Below, one piece after another: positions 8,893-18,365 of a stretch of DNA of 64,000 nucleotides. Source of the DNA: Rana temporaria (taxonomy: Eukaryota > Chordata > Amphibia > Anura > Ranidae); assembly GCF_905171775.1 (NCBI RefSeq), contig NC_053492.1, forward strand, positions 186,066,278-186,130,277. The letters run 5' to 3'. How positions within the stretch are numbered: the stretch's first letter is position 1; each line of letters starts with the position of its first letter. The translations under genes were made by a program, and so were the position numbers. The notes beneath the pieces were generated by a model. It worked only from the letters and a program-made list of their open reading frames with translations, did not search any database and was not told the DNA's origin.

Positions 8893-10378
8893 TTAACCAC
8901 TTGCTGACGGCCGTACGACTTTGTACGGCCTCAGCGCGGCTCCCAATTTCTAACAGGCCGTGTTTTTACGGCCTCTCCTTTACACGTTCCCCGCGTGCGC
9001 TCCCGAGCGCGCGGCGGGGAACTTCTGTACTGGCCGTGTCCCTTGGACACAGCCAGTCACAGATCGCCGTGAACGGCCAATCGGAGCGGCCGTTTCCTAG
9101 GCGATCTGTGCGGCCAATGAGAGATGATCTCATATGTTTACATATGAGATCATCTCTCATTCCCGGCTCTCGCAGACAGCGGTGCTGTCAGGGGAGAGAG
9201 GAGACGGATCTGTGTCTCTTGTACATAGAGACATAGATCGGTCACCCCCCCAGTCACCCCCCCTCCCCCACAGTTAGAACACTAATTAGGGTACACATTT
9301 AACCCCTTCCTCACCCCCTAGTGTTAACCCTTCCCTGCCAGTCACATTTATACAGTAATTAGTGCATATTTATAGCACTGATTGCAGTATAAATGTGAAT
9401 GGCGCCAAAAATGTGTCAAAAGTGTCCGATGTGTCCGCCATAACGGCGCAGTCCCAATAAAAATCGCAGATCGCCGCCATTTCTAGTAAAAAAAAAGCAT
9501 TTATACAGTAATTAGTGCATATTTATAGCACTGATTGCAGTATAAATGTGAATGGCGCCAAAAATGTGTCAAAAGTGTCCGATGTGTCCGCCATAACGGC
9601 GCAGTCCCAATAAAAATCGCAGATCGCCGCCATTTCTAGTAAAAAAAAAGCATTTATACAGTAATTAGTGCATATTTATAGCACTGATTGCAGTATAAAT
9701 GTGAATGGCGCCAAAAATGTGTCAAAAGTGTCCGATGTGTCCGCCATAACGTCGCAGTCCCAATAAAAATCGCAGATCGCCGCCATTTCTAGTAAAAAAA
9801 AAAATTTATACAGTAATTAGTGCATATTTATAGCACTGATTGCAGTATAAATGTGAATGGCGCCAAAAATGTGTCAAAAGTGTCCGATGTGTCCGCCATA
9901 ACGTCGCAGTCCCAATAAAAATCGCAGATCGCCGCCATTTCTAGTAAAAAAAAAAAAAATAATAATAATTCTGTCCCTTATTTTGTAGGCGCTATAACTT
10001 TTGCGCAAACCAGTCGCTTATTGCGATTTTTTTTTTTTTTACTAAAAATATGTAGAATACGTATCGGCCTAGACTGAGGATAAAAAAAAAAACGTAAAAA
10101 AAAAAATTGAGCTATTTATTATAGCAACAAAGTAAAAATATTTTATTTTTTTTCAAAATTGTCGCTCTATTTTTGTTTATAGCGCAAAAAATAAAAACCG
10201 CAGAGGTGATCAAATACCACCAAAAGAAAGCTCTATTTGTGGGGAAAAAAGGACGTTAATTTTGTTTGGGAGCCACGTCGCACGACCGCGCAATTGTCAG
10301 TTAAAGCGACGCAGTGCCGAATCGCAAAAAGTCCTCTGGTCAGGAAGGGGTTTAAGTGCCCAGTAAGGAAGTGGTTAA
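8893..10378 (+). mobile_element. TTAA-flanked element with internal tandem expansion
   Basis: TTAACCACTTGCTGACGG at 8893 and GGAAGTGGTTAA ending at 10378 are the termini. The 3' half shares the conserved blocks of the 4159-5134 copy (GTCGCACGACCGCGCAATTG, AAAGAAAGCTCTATTTGTGG). A hairpin with perfect 20-bp arms lies at 9117-9136 and 9141-9160. Four copies of a 153-bp unit sit in the middle (9345-9955), which makes this copy longer than its relatives. It probably inserted into the TTAA of an older TTAA-type repeat. Confidence 0.78.
9345..9955. repeat. Four tandem copies of a 153-bp unit
   Basis: Unit starts fall at 9345, 9498, 9651 and 9803, giving periods of 153, 153 and 152. Copies are almost identical; copies 3 and 4 share a G-to-T change (AACGTCGCAG for AACGGCGCAG), which suggests stepwise duplication of a variant copy. 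Each unit contains GTGTCCGCCATAACG and ends in an A-run that varies in length. Confidence 0.95.
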
Positions 10379-11055
10379 ACGAAATCGCTGACACTGGATG
10401 CTCATCTGGCAACCTGAATGCTCAATGACAGAGATGTCTGTATGGATGCCCACACCGCTGATGGTGTGTCTGTGACTGAGAATCTGCAGCCAAGGTTGAA
10501 GCTGGCTGGGGGCGGTCACCACTCTATCCTAGCAGTGATCACTCTGTCTCATAAGCAAAGTCATCTGGTCCTCTCCTCTTCTTGCTCTCTGGTTCGTCTG
10601 CCTCATGGCCTCTCCTTCCTTCCTGCTCCTTGGATCCACCCCCTTCTCCTTGTACTCCCGGGCATGTTGGGGGCTGTAGTCTCCTTCCTGTGGTCTACAG
10701 TGGGGCCATTTGTCTTCGGGACTACATGTACCATGATCCTTCTCTGCCTCCTGCAATTGGTTCCTCCATTTGGCCAATAAAGGAGGAGGGGGAGGAATCA
10801 GAATGGGCAGGGAGCCTCATCAGTGCGACTCTGCTTTTGCCTCGTCTCCCACGCTGCTGGGGTAAACCGAGTGAGTAGTCCCTACAAGTTTTCCCAGTCT
10901 TCTGCTGTGGTAGTGCCCTGAGTGGGGGGGGGGGAGGCGGCCTGCAGCCGCCCTCTGCACATCTGCTCCGGTCCTTCGTGAGTCTCCTCGCTCTGTTACA
11001 GGATAAGTGGGGAGAGTGGGGGACAGAACAGCAGGTAGCACCCGCTGCATATACA
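10379..11055. other. Gene-free stretch with short TE-like motifs
   Basis: 10660-10740 contains GGCATGTTGGGGGCTGTAGT and GGGACTACATGTACCATGAT, motifs of the kind seen at many vertebrate DNA-transposon ends. 10925-10985 is GC-rich. Open frames on both strands are low-complexity and carry no domain I recognise. Confidence 0.45.
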
Positions 11056-11237
11056 AAAGTGAGTACACGCCTCACATATTTGTAAATATTTTATTATCTT
11101 TTCATGTGACAACACTGAAGAAATTACACTTTGCTACAATGTAAAGTAGTGAGTGTACAGCTTGTATAACAGTGTACATTTGCTGTCCCCTCAAAACAAT
11201 TCAACACAGCCATTAATGTCTAAACCGCTGGTCCCAG
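11056..11237 (+). mobile_element. 5' inverted terminal repeat of a Tc1-like element
   Basis: AGTGAGTACACGCCTCACAT through TGTGACAACACTGAAGAAAT, TTTGCTGTCCCCTCAAAAC and CATTAATGTCTAAACCGCTGG is the long terminal repeat of a Tc1-like family common in frogs. Its transposase half reappears at 12276. The element's middle is lost, and a hAT fragment occupies the gap. Confidence 0.72.
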
Positions 11238-11420
11238 CAATATGGATGAAAATCGTGAGAGAAAAATGGCATGGGTCCCCCCTCCCCAGGCCATTACCAA
11301 CCCCTTTGGGTCTAAACCCTGCACCCAAATAAAAAAATGGAAAGGCGAGGGGCCCCCAGGCCCTATATACTCTGAACAGCAGTATACAGGCGGTGCAAAC
11401 AAGACAGGGAGTGGTATTAA

Positions 11421-11690
11421 TATGAGAACACCAGCAATTGTAGTCAGGTAGCTTTAGGTGCACATTGTGCAAAGGACAATAAAACAAAATACTGGAGGTG
11501 CCTGCCTGTATTTGTATGAGAAAACCAGCAATTGTATTCAGGTAAGCTTTAGGTGCACACTGTGCAAAGGTCACTAAAACAAAATACTGGAGGTCCCTGC
11601 CTATATTTGTATGAGAACACCAGCAATTGTATTCAGGTAGCTTTAGGTGCACACTGTGCAAAGGACACAGTACACTAAGTGAAAATACTG
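11421..11690. repeat. Three tandem copies of a 95-bp unit
   Basis: Unit starts (TATGAGAACACCAGCAATTG) at 11421, 11515 and 11610, containing GTGCACACTGTGCAAAGG. The third copy is cut short. It lies within the hAT fragment. Confidence 0.9.
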
Positions 11691-11877
11691 CAGCATGCAC
11701 AATCACCTGCCTGCCTGCCAGTATATTATGAAGAGAATAACAGGAACGGTTCTAGCTAAACTGAATACAGTGTATAAATATATATGCAACACCTGGGATG
11801 CATATATATCCTCTACACACTGTAACTGCAGCTAACTGACTCGCCTGCCTGCTCTATCTAACTCAAATTAAATTACA

Positions 11878-11878
<1 letters not shown>

Positions 11879-11932
<54 letters not shown>
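11879..11932. repeat. (CT)n microsatellite
   Basis: About 54 bases of near-pure CT dinucleotides inside the hAT fragment. Confidence 0.97.
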
Positions 11933-12275
11933 AGCACCCTGGAACACACTACACAAGGCCGACTTCCAGGCGGCCTTATATAGTGTGGGGCGTGTACTAA
12001 ATCCCCTGAGGCATAATTGGCCAAAGCCACCCTGGCTTTGGCCAATTATGGCTCTCCGTTTTTCTGCACTGAGATTGACCAAAGCATGCGGGTCATAGTG
12101 CATGCTTGGCCAATCATCAGCCAGCAATGCACGACGATGCCGCAGTGAATTATGGGCCGTGACGTGCCACTCGAATTTGACACGAACGGCCCATTACATT
12201 CGCAATTCAATGAACGATCGAACAGACGATGTTCGAGTCGAACAGGGGTTCGACTTGAATTCTAAGCTCATCCCT

Positions 12276-12777
12276 AGTGAAGAGTACAAAGAAAAGTGTG
12301 TCTTGCCTACAGTCAAGCATGGTGGTGGGAGTGTCGTTGTCTGGGGCTGCATGAGTGCTGCCGGCACTGGGAAGCTACAGCTCACTGAGGAAACCATGAA
12401 TGCCAACATATACTGTGACATACTGAAGCAAAGAATGATCCCACTCCTTTCAGAGACTGGCGGCAGGGCAGTATTCCAACATAAAGACCCCAAACATACC
12501 TCCAAGACCACCACTGCCTTGCTAAAGAAGCTGAGGGTAAAGGTGATGGACTGGACAAGCATCCAAACCTAAACCCTGTGCGCATCTGTGGGGCATCCTC
12601 AAAAGGAAGGTGGATTAACGCAAGGTCTCTAACATCCACCAGCTTCGTGATGTCATGGAGGAGTGGAAGAGGACTCCAGTGGCAGACTGTGAAGCTCTGG
12701 TGAACTCCATGCCCAAGAGGGTTAAGGCAGTCCTGGAAAATTATGGTGGCCACACAAAATATTGACACTTTGGGCCC
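12276..12777 (+). pseudogene. Tc1-like transposase, C-terminal half, broken
   Basis: The frame reads EEYKEKCVLPTVKHGGGSV, VWGCMSAAGTGKLQL, FQHKDPKHTSKTTTALLKKL and VKVMDWTSIQT, then shifts frame to give the region before KRVKAVLENYGGHTKY and a stop near 12765. This is the catalytic second half of a DD34E Tc1/mariner transposase, which cuts and pastes the element. Damage: the DNDPKH block has lost two residues, SPDLNP is missing, and there is at least one frameshift. It belongs with the terminal repeat at 11056-11237. The element's 3' end is cut at 12777, where an L2-like LINE begins. Confidence 0.88.
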
Positions 12778-13505
12778 TGACGAGGTGAGTTTTCAGGGAT
12801 CGCCTGAGGGTAGTAAGAGTAGGGGATAGCCGGACAGGTTGAGGTAGTGAGTTCCAGAGGATGGGAGAGGCTCTGGAGAAATTCTGGAGACAAGCATGGG
12901 AGGAGGAGATGAGAGAGCTTGACAGTAGGTTTTGAGAAGAGCGGAGAGGACGGTTTGCGATATGTTTGGAGACAAGATTGGTGATGTAGCTCAGGGGGAA
13001 AGTTGTGAATGGCTTTGTAGGTTGTGGTTAGTATTTTGAATTTAATTTCCTGGGTGATAGGGAGCCAATGTAGGGATTGGAGGAGAGGTTTGGCAGACAC
13101 TGAGTGGTTGGTAAGGAGAATAAGTCTGGCAGCAGCATTCATGATAGACTGAAGAGGGGATAGCCTATAGAGAGGCAGGCCAATAAGAAGGGAGTTGCAA
13201 TAGTCAAGACGAGAGATAACAAAGGAGTGGATGAGGAGTTTGGTGGTTTCATTTGTTAAAAAGGGGCGAATTTTAGAGATGTTACGGAGGTGAATTCTAC
13301 AAACTTTTGACGACGATTGGACTTGAGGTTGAAATGACAAGTCAGTCTAAGATTACACCTAGTGCCCTGGCGTGAGGGGAGGGACTGATGGTTGCATTGT
13401 TGATTTTGATGGAAAAGTCACGGAGGGGGCACGGGCAGGGGGAATATTAGTAACTCAGTTTTAGAGAGATTTAGTTTAAGGAAGTGGTGCGACATCCATG
13501 CTCAG
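12778..13505 (-). pseudogene. L2-like LINE, C-terminal part of reverse-transcriptase ORF
   Basis: The minus-strand frame 13340-12741 includes SSSKVCRIHLRNISKIRPFL, LLIHSFVISRLDYCNSLLIG, AARLILLTNHS, LLQSLHWLPITQEIKFKI and LTTTYKAIHN. The LDYCNSLL and LHWLPI motifs are hallmarks of the region after the reverse-transcriptase core in CR1/L2-group LINEs. The end of the ORF shifts frame (VSRISPEPLPSSGTHYLN in the neighbouring frame). No 3' UTR tail is seen because the sequence meets the Tc1 fragment at 12777. Confidence 0.88.
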
Positions 13506-14588
13506 ATGTCAGTTAGTAATGCGAGAGGAGACTGAAGGAGTGAGGTGAGGAATAGACGGATAGATTTGGGTGTAATCGGCATATAGGTGGTATTGAAAGC
13601 CGTGGGCGGTTATCAAGTGACCAAGGGAGAAGGTGTAGATAGAGAAGTGGTCCAAGAACAGAGCCTTGGGGGACCCCCACAGAAAGGGGCAATGGAGAGG
13701 AGGAGACAGAATTGTATTTAACACTGAAGGAGCCATGTGATAGATAGGCAGAGAACCAGGATAGAGCAGAATCTTGGAGGCCAAGGGAATGTAGTTTATT
13801 GAGTAGGAACTGATGGTCAACGGTATCAAAGGCTGCAAAGAGGTCAAGTAGGAGGAGTATGGAGTACTGGCTGTTGCTTTTAGCAGTAAGTAAATCGTTA
13901 GTGATTTTTAGTAAGGCAGTTTCCGTGGAGTGCTGCGAGCGAAAGCCAAGAATGTTGTTTTCACTGAGTTAGGAGCCAAGACGGTTGTAGACGGTTGTAG
14001 ACTAGGCGTTCTAAAAGTTTAGAGGTGAATGGGAGCAATGAGATGGGCCTTTAGAGGGGAAGGTGCCACTAGAGAGGGAGAGATTGAAGATGTGAGTGAG
14101 GGAGCATAGGATAGAAGAAGAAGGTGACCGTAGTAGTTGTGATGGAACAGGGTCCAAGGGACAATTGGTTAGGTGGACATCTAAGAAAAGTTTTGTAACC
14201 TCTTCAATAGCAGCCAATTCAAAAGAGGAGTGTTGAAAGTGCCGTTAGGCAAGTTATGTTGGGTAGTGAAGATGTACGGACAGTGGAGGTGTCCTCACAA
14301 ATTGCATCAATCTTGTCTTTGAAGTGATTGGCAATCTCTTGGGCAGTGAGTGAGTTAGTGGGTAGAGGGGGTGGGGGATGAAGCAGAGAGTTAAAGGTTG
14401 AGAAGACGAGATGGGGACTGGATGACGAGGTATTAATAAGAGAGACAAAATTGTCTTGTTTGGCAGCATGGAGGCAGGAATTGTATTTTAGAAGGGCAGA
14501 TTTATATAGAGTGAGGTCCTGCAAGCATTTGGGTTTACGCCACAGTCGTTCAAGAGCATGGCAATGTCTCTTGAGATTTCTAGTGTTG
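13506..14588 (-). pseudogene. L2-like LINE, reverse-transcriptase core, broken
   Basis: Going down the minus strand, 14524-14219 carries the linker (FKDKIDAICEDTSTV). 14217-14011 carries NCPLDPVPSQLL and FNLSLSSGTFP. 13847-13509 carries the fingers-palm remains (GSPKALFLDHF for the usual GSVLGPLLF) and HLYADYTQIY. The catalytic YADD box is YADY here (near 13572-13586), so a key aspartate is lost. Frames change at least three times. The enzyme would copy LINE RNA at the nicked target; this copy cannot. Confidence 0.88.
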
Positions 14589-15202
14589 TCATTTTTGCCA
14601 GGATTGTAACGGTCGGGGCCTGATTCTGCGTGTGGTTAGAGGAGCAAGTGTATCTAGTGATGATGAGAGTGAACTGTTGTAGACAGAGGTGGCCAGATCA
14701 GGACAGGACAGGGGAGAGATTTTGTCATATAGGTGGTCAGTAGCAGAATAGAGAAGAGAAGGGTTAAAGTTGTGAAGGTTCCTACAAGTAATTGTTTGCT
14801 GCTTGGAGGGATGGTTGGTTGGGGGCAAGGATACGGTGAAACTGATGAGGTTGTGATCAGAGAGAGGAAAGGGGGTGTTGGTGAGGTTGGCAGGATTGTA
14901 GAGATGGAAGAATACAAGGTCAAGGGTATTACCATTGGAGTGAGTGTAAGTATGTGTCCATTGGGTTAGGTCAAAAGAAGAGTTTAAGTTGAGAAGTTTA
15001 GCTGTAGTTGGGCTGTTAACATTGACAGGAACGTTGAAGTCACCAACAATGATAGTGGGTATTTCAGAGGAGAAAAAGTAGGGTAGCCAGGCAGCGAAGT
15101 CATCAAGAAAGCACAATACTGGTCTGGGAGGCCGATAAATTGCTGCAATCCTCAAAGAAATAGGAGAAAACAGACGGATACAGTGCATCTTGAAAGAAGA
15201 GA
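14589..15202 (-). pseudogene. L2-like LINE, apurinic-type endonuclease domain, C-terminal part
   Basis: The minus-strand frame 15188-14589 reads CIRLFSPISLRIAAIYRPP, FLDDFAAWLPYFFSSEIPTI, VGDFNVPVN, HTYTHSNGNTLDLVF and PLSDHNLISFTVSLP. GDFN, the threonine/asparagine loop and SDHN are the catalytic motifs of LINE endonucleases. The domain continues 5' at 18365-18206, on the far side of the hAT insertion. This 200-codon stretch is open, the best preserved part of the LINE. Confidence 0.92.
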
Positions 15203-15832
15203 GGGAGGGACAGGGCCGGACTGGGAATAAAAACCAGCCCTGGAAAAAATTTTATACCAGCCCCACAGCATTTTTATACCATCGTAACAGCATAGCGTCA
15301 TTATTTTCTTGTTCATGAAAGGGAAAACCATACATTTTAAATCACATTTGAAGAGTGTATTATATACAGATAAGACAGATATGAAAGCACAGAGGGCTTT
15401 ATATCTATAAACGCAAATTCCAGGTAAAAGTGGTCAACCATCATGGGGGACCCCAGGAACTCAGAATGTGGGGGGGGGTCACCTTCCGCAGAAAGAATAC
15501 GGTATGGGTAGTGGGTTACTGATATAAGGGGGAAACCTTTATATCAGTGCCCCCTTACATTATCGTATTCACTTCCCCTTTACATCAGTGACCCCCCCCC
15601 CCCTCAGACTGGCCTAGCGGTGCTGACCTCCTCTCAGGTGCACCATGCAGGGCTCAGTCAGTCGGCTCCAGCTTGGTGGCTCTAGTTTTATCCTATAGTC
15701 TCCTCTCCACAGACATCTGACTTCTCCCATGACCCCCATCCCCCATCCTCTCCAGACTCCCTCAGAGACTGCAGACATGATACAGGAGATGATCAGAGGC
15801 TGCAGACATGATACAAGAGCTCAATGCAGCCT

Positions 15833-16025
15833 CATCAGTGCCCATCAAATGCAGCCTCTCTGTACCCATCAAATGCAGCCTCACTGTGCCCATCATTGCA
15901 GCCTCACTGTGCCCATCATTGCAGCCTCACTGTGCCCATCAAATGCAGCCTCACTGTGCCCATCAAATGCAGCCTCACTGTGCCCATCAAATGCAGTCTC
16001 ACTGTGCCCATTATTGCAGCCCCTC
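15833..16025. repeat. Short tandem array, 23-25-bp units
   Basis: About nine copies of CAAATGCAGCCTCACTGTGCCCAT-like units or a shorter form with CATTGCAG. It lies inside the hAT element. Confidence 0.92.
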
Positions 16026-16269
16026 CTGTGGCCCATGTCCCAGTCTGCAGTCCCTGTCTGTGGGAAGGTGTGTTGTTGATGCTCGGTACGGTACCTTCCA
16101 TGCCAGCCGGATATCCATGATCGCCATCAGCATGCAGGGTCTGTTCTCATCTTGGATGGGGACAGTGCTCCTTCCAGATGATCTGTTTGTTGTGAGATGG
16201 AGTGGCCCCTGGCCACCTGCACCTTCAGCCGTCCTCATTTTCTGCCCCCAGTCAGCCTGTCCTCTGATC

Positions 16270-17650
16270 CTGGGGAAGTGAGAGCACTGGGTGGGAGCTG
16301 GAGAGAAGGGAGAGCGGAGAGCACTGGCGGGGTTGGAGAGCACATGGGTGGGGGCAAAGAGCAGGGGGGAGTGGAGATCACAGGGGTGGGGAGCAGAGAG
16401 CGCTGGGGGGCTTGAGAGCACTGGAGGGGGAGCCAAAAAGAACAGGGGTGGAGAGCACGGGTGGCTGAGGGGGGGGGGGGCTGGAGAGCACTAAGGGGGG
16501 ATCTTGAGAGCACGGGGGGGGCAGAAAGAACAGGGGAGGAGTGCACGGGGGCTGGAGAGCACTGGGGGGTATAAAGAGCAGGGGGGAGTGGAGAGCACTG
16601 GGGAGTGGATAGCAATTGGGGGAGCTTGAGAGCACCAGTGGGGGCCAGAAAAAACAGGGGTGGAAAGTACGGGGGGCTTGGGTGCACTATGGGGGGGCGG
16701 AGAGCACTGGCGGGGTTGGATAGCACATGGGTGGGGGCAAAATGCAGGGGGAGTGGAGAGTACAGGGGCGGGGAGCGGAGAGTGCTGAGGGGGAGCTTGA
16801 GAGCACTGGAGGGGGAGCCAAAAAGAACAGGGGTGGAGAGCACTGGGGGGCTGGAGAGCGATGGGTGGAGCTTGAGAGCACTGGGGGGGCAGAAAGAATG
16901 GGGGTGGGGAGCACTGGGGGGGAGAACAGGGGCAGAGAGCACAGGGGGGTAGGGAGAACAGGGGTGGAGAGCACTGGGGGGGTGGGGAGAACAGGCATGG
17001 AGAGCACTGGGGGGGAGAACAGGGGTGGAGAGCACTGGGGGGAGAACACTGGGGGGGACAGGGGTGGAGAGCACTGGGGGGGGACAGGGGTGGAGAGCAC
17101 GGGGGGAACAGGGGTGGAGAGCACGGGGGGGCAGGGGTGGAGAGCACTGAGGGGGGGACAGGGGTGGAGAGCACGGGGGAACAGGGGTGGAGAGCACTGA
17201 GGGGGGAACAGGGGAGGAGAGCACTGGGAGGGGACAGGGGTGGAGAGCACTGGGGGGCAGGGGTGGAGAGCACTGGGGGGGCAGGGGTGGAGAGCACTGG
17301 GGGGGTGGTAGGGGTGGATGAGCACTGAGGGGGGGACAGGGGTAGAGAGCACTGGGGGGGGACAGGGGTGGAGAACACTGAGGGGGGGACAAGGGTGGAG
17401 AGCACTGGGGGGGACAGGGGTGTAGAGCACTGGGGGGAGGCAGGGGTGGATGAGCACTGAGGGGGGGACAGGGGTGGAGAGCACTGAGGGGGGGGACAGG
17501 GGTGGAGAGCACTGGGGGGGGGCAGGGGTGGATGAGAACTGTGGGGTGGGTACACTGGGATGGTGGCTGGAGAGGGATGGGGAGATCAGGGGGGCAGAAA
17601 GAACAGGGGTACAGAGAACGGTGGTGGGGGAGGAGAACACTGGGGGGGGG
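16270..17650. repeat. GC-rich minisatellite, about 1.4 kb
   Basis: Dozens of units of about 24-28 bp built on GGAGAGCACTGGGGGG plus ACAGGGGT, with G-run length changes. The first 600 bases are more diverged than 17000-17650. The lack of stops on the minus strand creates long proline/serine-rich frames (up to 486 codons at 17695-16235) that are artefacts of the repeat. Confidence 0.96.
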
Positions 17651-17684
17651 GAGCTTCAAGGAGAACCTGATAGGAGGAGAAGCA

Positions 17685-17828
17685 GGGGGCTGCATATAGA
17701 TTAATTGAGCGGTCTATATTCCTCCATACAGCCGCGGAATGCTTGATTCTCCTCCTCTCCCTCCTGCAAACATTCAGCGGCTGTATGGAGGAATATAGAC
17801 AGCTCAATTAATCTATATGCAGCCCCCC
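17685..17828. repeat. Palindrome, about 50-bp arms
   Basis: The left arm (GGGGGCTGCATATAGATTAA onward) pairs with the right arm ending at 17828. There is about a 40-base loop and a single mismatch region near GCGGTC/GACAGC. It lies in the subterminal part of the hAT element. Confidence 0.88.
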
Positions 17829-17867
17829 GCCGAATCCGATCTTAAGCACCTCAGCGGGCATGAAATC

Positions 17868-18094
17868 TCCTGTGTATTATTACGGAGCTAGCCTGGCTGC
17901 CTGGGTCTGTGTTCGGCGATGGCGCTGTAACACGGTCCCGCCCCCCTAGAGCGGCTCGTGTGATAGGATGAAGACTGGTTCTATCTACTATCGCATGAGC
18001 CGGTCTAGGGGGGCGGGACTGTCCGTGTTACAGCGTCATCGCCGTACACAGACCCAGGCAGCCAGGCTGCTAGCTCCGTAATGATACACAGGAG
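17868..18094. repeat. Palindrome, about 100-bp arms
   Basis: The left arm from CTCCTGTGTATTATTACGG pairs with the right arm ending TGATACACAGGAG, with few mismatches and a centre near 17980. It is adjacent to the right terminus of the hAT element. Confidence 0.88.
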
Positions 18095-18205
18095 AGAGAG
18101 GACTGCGAGCGCTGCAGCCCCCGCAAATGAAACCGGCCGCAGAACAGGCAGCCTACCGGGAGTTCTCCCGATTTCCCGGTAGGCCAGTCCGGCCCTGGGG
18201 AGGGA

Positions 18206-18365
18206 TAGGAAGGACTTGGAAGGTGCTTTGTGGAGATAGCAGAAATCCAACTCCACCTCCTTTCTGTCCGTTAGGTCTGGGGGAGTGAGTCCAATGGAGG
18301 CCTCCATGGGATAGGGCAGCAAGAGAAGTGGAGTCCAAATTTTGAAGCCAGGTTTCGGTTATGGC
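18206..18365 (-). pseudogene. L2-like LINE, N-terminal part of endonuclease domain
   Basis: On the minus strand from 18363 the frame reads AITETWLQNLDSTSLAALSH, then GGLHWTHSPRPNGQKGGG and VGFLLSPQSTFQVLPIPP. The TETWL segment holds the catalytic glutamate region of LINE endonucleases. It joins the 14589-15202 piece once the hAT is taken out. The 5' part of the ORF upstream of ITETWL is absent; at about 18365 an L1-like LINE begins on the opposite strand. Confidence 0.87.

Larger units (their letters stand above)
11238..12275 (-). mobile_element. hAT-family element fragment (TAGGGATGAGC ends)
   Basis: The right end GAATTCTAAGCTCATCCCTA at 12275 is the terminus of the family whose intact copy lies at 31132-32680, here in reverse orientation. 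Shared internal blocks include GGCCAATTATGGCTC, CATGCTTGGCCAATCATCAG and GCAACACCTGGGATGCATAT. The left end is missing, so it is truncated. It contains a 95-bp tandem repeat (11421-11690) and a CT run (11879-11932). Short frames are shadows. Confidence 0.78.
15203..18205. mobile_element. hAT transposon with 8-bp TSD, inserted in the L2 LINE
   Basis: The termini are CAGGGCCGGACTGG (15211) and CCAGTCCGGCCCTG (ending 18197), perfect 14-bp inverted repeats. They are flanked by the same 8 bases GGGAGGGA at 15203-15210 and 18198-18205, the hAT signature. Insertion splits the LINE endonuclease domain, whose frame reads through if the element and one TSD are removed. No transposase remains. The interior is two tandem arrays (15833-16025, 16270-17650) and two palindromes (17685-17828, 17868-18094). 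A shorter relative lies at 36124-36677. Confidence 0.93.

Noticed and set aside
12102..12572. Start codon at 12102 for the transposase frame
   Set aside because: The first 58 codons lie in the hAT fragment; Tc1 homology begins only near 12276.
15833..16025. CRISPR-like 25-bp repeats
   Set aside because: Units are contiguous with no spacers: a plain tandem array.
16235..17695. 486-codon minus-strand open frame rich in proline and serine
   Set aside because: It is produced by the G-rich minisatellite; all three minus frames are open and show the same repeat, and there is no start context or domain.
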